5,438 nt of DNA from Bordetella parapertussis. Lineage in GTDB: Bacteria > Pseudomonadota > Gammaproteobacteria > Burkholderiales > SG8-39. Where the stretch lies: assembly GCA_945906975.1 (NCBI GenBank), contig CAMDRY010000246.1, positions 1 to 5,438 on the forward strand. The letters are read 5' to 3'. The notes under the pieces are model-generated. The model made no database searches. It saw only the letters and a program-made list of their open reading frames with translations, and was not told the DNA's origin. How positions within the stretch are numbered: position 1 is the first letter of the stretch; each line of letters opens with the position of its first letter. Made by a program: the position numbers and the translations under genes. Shown here one piece after another: positions 1 to 5,438 of the stretch.

Positions 1-718
1 CGTCATCGTGTGCAAGTGCGGCATCAATGTCATGCCGTGCTTCGTCAATGCGTCCCAAGGCGGCGAGCGCATACCCACGGTTGAGCCGCGTCTGCGCGTC
101 AGAGGGTGAGATCGCGAGTGCGTCGCTTGCCGCCATGATGACATGCTGATGGCGGCGGGCGTTCAGGTATGACTCAACCAGATTGCGGTGTGCGTCCGGC
201 GATTCGGGGCACGCGGTGAGAAAGCGGCGGTTGTTCTCGATCGCATCGCCGGTGCGTCCGAGCCGGAGTAGTACAACGCCGCGGTTTTGCAGTGACCCTG
301 CATGGGATCTGTTGATACTTAGCGCGTGATCATAGTGGGCAAGCGCTGCAATATCATTGCCCATGAGTTCTTGTACGAGGCCGACACTGAACAGCATTTG
401 CGTATCGGATGGATGACGGCGCAGCCAACTTAGGCCTTGTGCGAGCGCCGCATCGGTTTGCCCGGTCTGGCATGAGAGGGCAATCCGGGCAAGTGCGGCT
501 TGCCGGTGTCCGGGATCGAGCGCCAGCACATGTTCAAACGCGAGTAATGCGGCTGGCAGGTCACCAATCTGATGCCGGCATGCGCCAAGAAGGAACCACG
601 CCGCGGAGTCGGTGGGATGAGTGGTGCAATGCGACTGAAGTGATGCGGCGGCTTCGGGGGTTTTCCCAGCCGCTATTTGCTCCTCAGCTTGGCTGAGCGT
701 GGCGTCCCGGCGTTGCAA
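1..718 (-). CDS. Tandem TPR protein, 3' end outside window (function of C-terminal part unknown)
   Basis: My reading of the minus strand gives 239 uninterrupted codons from 718 to the window edge. After a short first helix pair (residues 8-35) there are six consecutive units of exactly 34 residues (36-69, 70-103, 104-137, 138-171, 172-205, 206-239). They carry the TPR signature: W/L..LG in helix A, a Gly near the turn, then A...F/Y..AL..(D/N/S)P. An unbroken 34-residue register argues for a real gene and against sequencing frameshifts. No signal peptide is visible, so it is probably cytoplasmic. The earliest usable start is TTG at 718-716. An in-frame TAG, which is the FecR gene's own stop, lies just upstream, and the next start-type codon (GTG, residue 64) would cut the first full TPR. 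No good Shine-Dalgarno precedes the TTG, so translation may be coupled to the FecR gene. TPR arrays like this often precede OGT-like glycosyltransferase or sulfotransferase domains, but that part is outside the window and I make no claim on it. Confidence 0.85.
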   Translation of the reverse strand, partial: MQRRDATLSQAEEQIAAGKTPEAAASLQSHCTTHPTDSAAWFLLGACRHQIGDLPAALLAFEHVLALDPGHRQAALARIALSCQTGQTDAALAQGLSWLRRHPSDTQMLFSVGLVQELMGNDIAALAHYDHALSINRSHAGSLQNRGVVLLRLGRTGDAIENNRRFLTACPESPDAHRNLVESYLNARRHQHVIMAASDALAISPSDAQTRLNRGYALAALGRIDEARHDIDAALAHDD

Positions 719-724
719 GCAGTG

Positions 725-2143
725 CTAGCGTTTCAGGGCGACCACCCCCACCACGCCGGTGCCGAGTACGGTGGTGAGAATCGAATAGGAGAAGCCCGCA
801 TTGGTCGCGCCGGCACCGGCGAAAAAACCGCTGACTGCAAGGGTGGAGGAGCTGTTGTTCAGGGTGTTGGCGCCGGTCGTAAAGTTGGTCGAGTTGCCCG
901 AGCCGCTGAAGCTGGCGGTGCTGGTGTTCAGGGACATGCCGTTGATGGTGGCGTTGAAGCTTTTTCCCGAAATCGATCCGGTGAAATTCACATTGACCAC
1001 ATTGCTGCTGAAGTTGCCGTTCAGCATTGCCGAATTGAGCGAACCAGTGGCGCTGCCGTCTGAGGTCGTCGGTTTGGTCGAGCCCATCAAACTATAGCTG
1101 TAGGTTGCGCCTGTTGGCAGACTGGCGGCAGCAGTGGGCAGGCCGACGACATAGTGAAATCCCGACGGGTATGTAGTGGACGTTCCGTTGACACTGACCG
1201 GACTTGTCCAGCGCCCCCAGGAAATAATGCCATCTTTTGTGCCGAAATCGTCAGTGCCGCCGATGAGGGTATTGGTGGTCGGACCATGGACGAAAGAGGT
1301 CATCCCGCTATTGTCATCGAAGGTGACGCTCACCGGAACGCCCAGGGCGGCGGTGCTGCCGGCAGTGGACGCGACCGCGTAGCCGGCACCGGATATGAGG
1401 GACCTGCGCCCCGACCCAAGGTCCGTGCTGCCTGTCTCGGTACGGTTTTCCCCCGAAGAGAATGTGTTGTCGTTTGAGGATGTCTTGTCTTCAGTGACGA
1501 ATGTTTTTTGCCGCCTGTTCTCGCCGCTCGGTGCCGGTACGTTCGGTCCCTGGCTGGTCTGCTGCGGCGGCTTGCCCGGGTCGGTGGCGGTGCCGGCCCT
1601 GCCGGCAGGAATGTCAAGTGATCCGGCGCCGGTGGTCAGTGTCCATACGCCGCTTGTGCCCTGGACGAGGGTCGAACCATCCGTGCCCACCGAAATGACC
1701 CCGCCGGTGCCGCGTATGCCTATCGTGGCGGTGGGCGTGCTGAGTCGATAGGCGTCGCGGTTGCGACGGCCCACAAGGCCGGTTACGGTGCGCATTGCCC
1801 CTTTTACGAGGTTGAAGAATGCTTTTTCCAGTCCGTCGGACTTGTCATCGAACGCGTAGTTGGTGATGGAAAAATCAGTATTTGGTTGCAGCGAAACATA
1901 GGAGCCGTCGGAGAAGCGAATTTGCGCGCGGCCACTGGCGTCGCTGATGATGCGGTCGCCTGTCTTGACTTCGTTGCCCTTGGCCAGTTGGCGGGCGCCG
2001 CCGTTGCTGTCGGTGACGGTGACGTTGCCCGCGGTGAAGTCCACGCGGCCGGTGTTGGCCATGGCGGTATGGGCAAAGGCGGCCGAAATCGCCGCGAGCA
2101 GCAGGCCGCGTGTACTGGGTCGGAGGCGCAAGGAATGGCTCAT
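725..2143 (-). CDS. Exported FecR-domain protein with C-terminal TbpB-like beta-barrel domain; candidate Slam/T11SS cargo
   Basis: 472 aa from ATG to TAG. Residues 1-29 form a Sec signal peptide (basic LRLRPSTR, hydrophobic LLLAAISAAFA, cleavage after AMA29). There is no lipobox and no cysteine anywhere in the protein. Residues ~33-180 form a FecR domain: GNEVKTGDRI at 56-65, FSDGSYVSLQPNT at 77-89, then LSTPTATIGIRGT at 134-146 and the GTSGVWTL strand at 162-169. In this family such domains are beta-rich periplasmic or surface modules, and this protein lacks the anti-sigma transmembrane layout of classical FecR. Residues ~180-250 are a polar G/S/T/N/Q/D/E linker. Residues ~260-472 are strand-rich and G/S/N/T-rich. 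They have a WGRW motif (309-312), HYVVGLPT, and a terminal GFFAGAGA...AGFSYS followed by a last strand. This resembles the C-terminal 8-strand barrel of TbpB/HpuA-like Slam substrates. It follows the Slam-like gene by 100 bp and precedes the TPR gene by 6 bp. Ligand and final location are unknown. A clear ribosome-binding site is not obvious. FecR assignment is strong; the barrel assignment is moderate. Confidence 0.87.
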   Translation of the reverse strand: MSHSLRLRPSTRGLLLAAISAAFAHTAMANTGRVDFTAGNVTVTDSNGGARQLAKGNEVKTGDRIISDASGRAQIRFSDGSYVSLQPNTDFSITNYAFDDKSDGLEKAFFNLVKGAMRTVTGLVGRRNRDAYRLSTPTATIGIRGTGGVISVGTDGSTLVQGTSGVWTLTTGAGSLDIPAGRAGTATDPGKPPQQTSQGPNVPAPSGENRRQKTFVTEDKTSSNDNTFSSGENRTETGSTDLGSGRRSLISGAGYAVASTAGSTAALGVPVSVTFDDNSGMTSFVHGPTTNTLIGGTDDFGTKDGIISWGRWTSPVSVNGTSTTYPSGFHYVVGLPTAAASLPTGATYSYSLMGSTKPTTSDGSATGSLNSAMLNGNFSSNVVNVNFTGSISGKSFNATINGMSLNTSTASFSGSGNSTNFTTGANTLNNSSSTLAVSGFFAGAGATNAGFSYSILTTVLGTGVVGVVALKR

Positions 2144-2243
2144 GGCTGAAGTCTTTGCAGAAAAATGGGGCAGTGTGTATTAACCGCCAAAACGATCAAG
2201 CCGGACAGGAACTAAGTCACTTATACGGCTCTGGAATCGGGCT

Positions 2244-3572
2244 CTAGAAGTCTCGTCGCAGCAACACCGAAGCCATGCTGCGGGTGAATTTGCTGGTCGC
2301 GATATTCGACTTGTTGTCGGTATAGGAAATCTGCGGGCTCAGGGTCCAGCCCTGGGCGAAACTGTAATTGACGCCGGCGCGAAGGTCGGATTGCTCGTCC
2401 GCGCGTTGGGTCAGGAAGAGCGGTTCCTGCCCGTCATAGCGGCGTTGCTCGGCGCTGACAGAGGCAAACAATACCGTCTGGACGGCAATGTCCAGTTGGC
2501 CGCCGATGCGGGCGCCAAGCGGCTTGTGTCCGAGGTGTCTCACCCCCGGTGCGGTTTCTTTTTCCTCGCCGGCATAAATGCTGCCGAATACCACCGCATT
2601 ACGCGATCCGCCAAGGCCCTCGGCAAACGCCAGCCCGTAGATGCCGCGGCGCGCATTGCGAATGGCCTGCGACGGATAGCGCAGGTCTGAGATTTGCGTG
2701 AACGCGGTGATGGAGCGCGTGTCGCTGTAGTAATGCTGCCATTGGGCCACCAGGCCAGTGGTGTCGCGAAAGCGCGTGTTATCGACGCTGAAGCTCTGCA
2801 CTTGCACGCCTGCTGAGATGGCTTCCTTGCCGCGCGCCCAGCGCGCACCGAGATTGCCGTCTATTGAATTGGTGTCGAACTGCTTTTGCGTGCTGTTGAG
2901 CTTGCCGTTGACCGCAACACCGGCGAGCAGCGCCCATTCTTCCGTGATTGGCTGAACTAGATTGACGCCGCCGGCGAGACTGGTGAAGTTGTCGCCAATG
3001 CGGGTGCTGCCGGCCCCAAGGTTGACGATCGCGCCGCCCAGTGCGGGAAGTGCAATTTGTCCGTTGCCGGTGGCGCTGTTGACGTTGCTGTCGGTGCCGA
3101 GGCCCAATTCAAAGTAGGCCGACAGACGGCGCCCGTCTGCTATCAACGCACCAAGCAGCCGGTCTATGGTCTGTTTGACCGCATCCGGGGGGTTGCTGGC
3201 GAGTACGTTCCGAAACTCGCGTTTGGCATTTTCGCGTTCACCCAGTTCCACATAGGCGCGGGCAATCTCGGCGCGCGCCTGCTGGTAGTCTGGGTTGACC
3301 GCGAGGACGCGCTCTAGCGCGAAGACGGCCTGCTGCGCATCGCCGGCATCCAGTGCGGCGAGGCCAAGCAGGTAGTCGTATTCAAGATTTCCGGCGCGGT
3401 CGCCTTCCAGCGGCAGCAAGAGCTCAAGCGCTGCCTTGGAATTTTTCTGCGCAACCATGCCCCGAGCGCGGTCGAGCAGGTCGTCCGCGAGCGCGAGGTT
3501 TTGCCAAGATGAAAGCAAAACAATGGTGCCTAAGAAAATGACTTTAAAAGTTTTTGTGTTTTTTTCTTTCAC
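2244..3572 (-). CDS. Slam-like / type XI secretion outer-membrane protein (TPR + DUF560-type beta-barrel)
   Basis: 442 aa. Residues 1-29 are a signal peptide (KEKNTKTFK, then VIFLGTIVLLSS, cleavage after LALA29). Residues ~31-145 are periplasmic helical repeats. Two are clear TPRs (62-95 and 96-129, with LLGLAALDAGDAQQAVFALE and AEIARAYVELGERENA), with a degenerate one before them. The segment ELGLGTDSNVN (155-165) is the typical entry into the barrel of Slam-type proteins. The remaining ~290 residues are alternating amphipathic strands ending in SVLLRRDF, with the C-terminal Phe expected of a BAM-inserted barrel. Known Slam/T11SS members move surface lipoproteins (TbpB, LbpB, HpuA, fHbp) or soluble hemophores across the outer membrane. 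Length is a little below the ~490 aa of Neisseria Slam1. The start is GTG (3572-3570): an in-frame TAA lies 15 bases upstream and no ATG is available that keeps the signal peptide. No clear Shine-Dalgarno is seen. The first codons are unusually A/T-rich compared with the rest. The following gene looks like its cargo. A general TPR-porin is the alternative. Confidence 0.85.
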   Translation of the reverse strand: MKEKNTKTFKVIFLGTIVLLSSWQNLALADDLLDRARGMVAQKNSKAALELLLPLEGDRAGNLEYDYLLGLAALDAGDAQQAVFALERVLAVNPDYQQARAEIARAYVELGERENAKREFRNVLASNPPDAVKQTIDRLLGALIADGRRLSAYFELGLGTDSNVNSATGNGQIALPALGGAIVNLGAGSTRIGDNFTSLAGGVNLVQPITEEWALLAGVAVNGKLNSTQKQFDTNSIDGNLGARWARGKEAISAGVQVQSFSVDNTRFRDTTGLVAQWQHYYSDTRSITAFTQISDLRYPSQAIRNARRGIYGLAFAEGLGGSRNAVVFGSIYAGEEKETAPGVRHLGHKPLGARIGGQLDIAVQTVLFASVSAEQRRYDGQEPLFLTQRADEQSDLRAGVNYSFAQGWTLSPQISYTDNKSNIATSKFTRSMASVLLRRDF

Positions 3573-3589
3573 TTTAAATTCAATATTTT

Positions 3590-3608
3590 ACATTAAGATT
3601 ATTAATGT
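3590..3608. promoter_or_regulatory. AT-rich perfect dyad, possible operator
   Basis: ACATTAA (3590-3596), spacer GATTA, then TTAATGT (3602-3608): a perfect 7+7 bp inverted repeat of 19 bp. It lies directly downstream of the candidate -10 element and over the predicted transcription start, a normal position for a repressor site. It has the length of a Fur box, but the sequence matches the Fur consensus poorly. Any regulator is unknown. Confidence 0.3.
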
Positions 3609-3611
3609 TTA

Positions 3612-3640
3612 ATATTATTATGGGTGAGAAAAACAGGCAA
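3612..3640 (-). promoter_or_regulatory. Candidate sigma70 promoter for the Slam-like / FecR / TPR unit
   Basis: On the minus strand TTGCCT (3640-3635) and TAATAT (3617-3612) are separated by exactly 17 bases. Each hexamer matches 4 of 6 consensus positions. The predicted start of transcription is near 3605, leaving about 30 bases of leader before the GTG at 3572. It sits at the edge of an A/T-rich island in GC-rich DNA, just after the FadJ stop, where a new transcription unit would be expected. A/T-rich DNA yields such matches easily, so this is only a candidate. Confidence 0.35.
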
Positions 3641-3702
3641 AGCAGGCGGTGGCATGGTTTATCGCGTTATGGTCCGGGGCCAAATCCTGATCAGACCTGT
3701 TT

Positions 3703-3719
3703 GCTGCAGAGTTTGCAGC
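3703..3719. repeat. Small inverted repeat after the FadJ gene
   Basis: GCTGCA, spacer GAGTT, TGCAGC forms a perfect 6 bp stem with a 5-base loop, about 20 bases past the FadJ stop in the transcribed direction. No U-tract follows on the minus strand, so it is not a convincing intrinsic terminator. It could be an mRNA 3'-end stabilising hairpin or chance. Nearby, CTGATCAG (3687-3694) is an 8 bp palindrome. Confidence 0.3.
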
Positions 3720-3740
3720 CAGGCCCAAACCAGCGGTAAA

Positions 3741-5438
3741 TCAGCGACTGGCGCGGGCTTTCAGGTGGTGCATGGGGCCGCCGCGGAAGGGCGCGAAGCC
3801 TGTGCCGAAGATCAGCCCGGCGTCAGCCAGATCGGCGTCGGCGACGATGCCCTCGGCGACGACTTTTTGTGTTTCATCCAGGTACGGACGTATCAGGCGC
3901 TCAATCAACCCTTCATCAATTTTTCCCGCCGGGTGTTTCTGCGGCTTGCCCTTGATCCATTGGTAAAAGCCGTCAGCGGTTTTTTTGCCCAGCTTGCCGG
4001 CGTTAACCAGTTCCATCAGGCGTTTAGGCGGCTTGGCATTCGCACTTGCAAGCGCTGTTCCGGCGTGTACGCAAATATCCAGGCCCACGGTGTCTGCCAG
4101 TTCAATCGGCCCCATGGGCATGCCGAATTGCTCCATCGCCGCGTCGATGGTCTCGATCGCGATTCCTTCGTCGGCCATGCGAAACGCATTGGCGATATAA
4201 GGACCGAGCACACGGTTGACCAAAAAGCCCGCGGAGTCCTTGACGTGCAGCGGCAGCTTGTCGATCTGGCGCACGAAGGCGGCGGCGTTGCCCGCGATCG
4301 CCGCGTCGGTGTTGCCGGCCGAGACGATTTCGACCAGTTGCATCTGCGGTACCGGATTGAAGAAATGTATGCCGACAAGACGCGAGGGGCGGGCAAGGTT
4401 TGCGCCGATATCCGCCAGCTTCAGGCTTGACGTATTTGTGGCCATTATCGCGCCCGGCTTGGCGATTTTTTCGAGGTTCGCGAAAAGTGCCCGCTTCGCC
4501 TCAAGGTTTTCGAAAATAGCCTCGATGATCACATCGGCGTGGCGTGCCCCGTCGCCCGTGATATCGGGAACCATCAGGTCAGTCGCATCGCGGATGCGCG
4601 CCTTGTCGCGCAGGCGGCGTTGGAACAGTTGGGCGGCGCGTTGCATTGCCGGGGCGATCCGTTCGGCGTTCTGGTCTTGCAGCGTCACCGTCAGCCCGCG
4701 CATCGCACACACCGCCGCGATGTCGCCACCCATTACGCCGGCACCGATGATATGCACGTGCTTTGCCGTGAAGCTGCTGTCCTTGCCCAACGCCTTCATG
4801 CGTTCCTGCAAAAAGAAAATGCGAATCAGGTTGCGCGCCGTATCGCCCTCAATGAGTGTGGCCACCGATGCCCGATCGCCGGGCGGTGGCGCAAACGGAT
4901 CGCCATCGTATTTTTGCCACAGGTCAAGGATGGCATAGGGTGCCGGGTAGTGCTCGCGCCGCGCCTTTGTGGCAAGTTGCTTGCGCGCCTGCGCGGCGAC
5001 GATGCCCTTGAGCGGGCCGTTCATGAGCGCCATCAGGAAGGGCAGTTTTCGCGCTGGCGGCGCCTCCATCAGCATCATGCGCGCCGTGTTCTCCATGATG
5101 CGCGGCGGCACGTTTGCGTCAACGAGTCCCATTTTCCGCGCGCGTTTGGCGTCTATGCCTTTTCCGGTCATCAGCATGTCCAGCGCTGCGGCCGGCCCGA
5201 CAAGGCGCGGCAGGCGCTTCACGCCACCCCACGCAGGCAGGATGCCGAGCATGACCTCGGGCAGTGCCATGCGGGTTTTCGGATCATCCACGGCCACACG
5301 GTAGCGGCAGGCCAGTGCGAGTTCCAGACCGCCGCCCATGCAAAATCCGCGCACCAGCGCCAGTGTCGGAAAGGGCAGGGAGGCGAGCTTGTTGAGCACG
5401 TCCCAGCCGCGGCGCACGATGGCGAGGCCATCGGCGGC
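3741..5438 (-). CDS. fadJ: FadJ-type fatty-acid oxidation alpha subunit (enoyl-CoA hydratase / 3-hydroxyacyl-CoA dehydrogenase), 5' partial
   Basis: 565 residues are visible; the reading frame is open to the window edge, so the GTG at 5417 is internal and roughly 100 N-terminal residues are missing. Residue numbers here count from the window edge. Crotonase part (1 to ~190): FCMGGGLELALAC then DDPKTRMALPEVMLGILP, with both acid residues of enoyl-CoA hydratases present (E39 in GGGLE, E61 in LPEV). The dehydrogenase part has the Rossmann NAD motif GAGVMGGDIA (from 232), TNTSSL (334-339), and the HFFNP box with catalytic-type His358 and Glu370. The C-terminal 3HCDH domain starts at DSAGFLVNR, and a second half-repeat ends in FGTGFAPFRGGP. 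It would hydrate trans-2-enoyl-CoA and oxidise L-3-hydroxyacyl-CoA with NAD+ in the cytoplasm, with a FadI/FadA-type thiolase not seen here. The motif spelling is closer to FadJ than FadB. The protein stops about 9 residues after FRGGP, shorter than E. coli FadJ. It has no obvious functional link with the downstream genes. Confidence 0.95.
   Translation of the reverse strand, partial: AADGLAIVRRGWDVLNKLASLPFPTLALVRGFCMGGGLELALACRYRVAVDDPKTRMALPEVMLGILPAWGGVKRLPRLVGPAAALDMLMTGKGIDAKRARKMGLVDANVPPRIMENTARMMLMEAPPARKLPFLMALMNGPLKGIVAAQARKQLATKARREHYPAPYAILDLWQKYDGDPFAPPPGDRASVATLIEGDTARNLIRIFFLQERMKALGKDSSFTAKHVHIIGAGVMGGDIAAVCAMRGLTVTLQDQNAERIAPAMQRAAQLFQRRLRDKARIRDATDLMVPDITGDGARHADVIIEAIFENLEAKRALFANLEKIAKPGAIMATNTSSLKLADIGANLARPSRLVGIHFFNPVPQMQLVEIVSAGNTDAAIAGNAAAFVRQIDKLPLHVKDSAGFLVNRVLGPYIANAFRMADEGIAIETIDAAMEQFGMPMGPIELADTVGLDICVHAGTALASANAKPPKRLMELVNAGKLGKKTADGFYQWIKGKPQKHPAGKIDEGLIERLIRPYLDETQKVVAEGIVADADLADAGLIFGTGFAPFRGGPMHHLKARASR

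Noticed and set aside
409..696. Plus-strand open frame of 95 codons in the first 700 bases
   Set aside because: The opposite strand encodes a perfect tandem TPR array across the same bases, which explains this region fully.
725..800. C-terminal hydrophobic stretch GTGVVGVVALKR of the FecR protein as a PEP-CTERM-like sorting tail
   Set aside because: It is too short, lacks the PEP motif and the Arg cluster, and fits better as the last strand of the C-terminal beta domain.
677..1097. Overlapping plus-strand open frames of 128 and 98 codons opposite the FecR gene
   Set aside because: They mirror the low-complexity 3' part of the FecR gene and have no plausible motif or start context.
2144..2243. 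Possible separate promoter or terminator between the Slam-like and FecR genes (TATAAG on the minus strand at 2225-2220)
   Set aside because: No -35 element at a suitable spacing and no stem followed by a U-tract; co-transcription through the 100 bp gap is the simpler reading.
3590..3608. Fur box reading of the 19 bp dyad, suggesting iron control of the Slam-like unit
   Set aside because: Length fits, but few positions match the Fur consensus; A/T-rich DNA easily gives partial matches, so iron regulation is not claimed.
3624..4430. Plus-strand open frame of 268 codons opposite the FadJ gene
   Set aside because: It is antisense to a strongly conserved enzyme domain, its translation shows no recognisable domain, and long antisense frames are expected in GC-rich genes.
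4216..4938. Plus-strand open frame of 240 codons opposite the FadJ gene
   Set aside because: Shadow of the Rossmann/dehydrogenase coding region; composition is biased (Ala, Ser, Arg) and no domain is visible.

Overview
The window is GC-rich, densely coding DNA. All four genes I can support lie on the minus strand, so transcription runs from high to low coordinates. The codon usage and the protein families (FadJ-type beta-oxidation enzyme, outer-membrane TPR/beta-barrel protein, FecR-domain exported protein) point to a Gram-negative proteobacterium. A betaproteobacterium-like organism is my best guess, but nothing here fixes the taxon.

Layout in transcription order. (1) 5438-3741: the 3' four-fifths or so of a trifunctional-type fatty-acid oxidation alpha subunit (FadJ-like; the N-terminus is outside the window). 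(2) 3740-3573: an intergenic stretch whose last ~50 bases are strikingly A/T-rich. It holds a plausible sigma70 promoter and a perfect 7+7 bp dyad, so the next genes probably form a separate transcription unit. (3) 3572-2244: a signal peptide, about three TPR-like repeats and a C-terminal outer-membrane beta-barrel. This is the architecture of Slam / type XI secretion outer-membrane proteins (DUF560 type). (4) 2143-725: an exported FecR-domain protein with a flexible linker and a C-terminal glycine/serine/asparagine-rich beta domain resembling the TbpB-like barrel of Slam/T11SS cargo. It has no cysteine, so it is not a lipoprotein. (5) 718 to the window edge: the N-terminal half or less of a protein made almost entirely of perfect 34-residue TPR units. 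It starts six bases after the FecR stop and has no ATG.

Genes 3-5 look like one functional unit. An outer-membrane translocator is followed directly by its likely secreted, non-lipidated substrate and then by a cytosolic-looking TPR protein that may carry a further catalytic domain beyond the window. The translocator-cargo reading is an inference from domain architecture and adjacency. The FadJ gene appears to be an unrelated metabolic neighbour. No RNA genes, insertion sequences, CRISPR arrays or tRNAs were seen, and no stretch over 300 bases lacks a gene.
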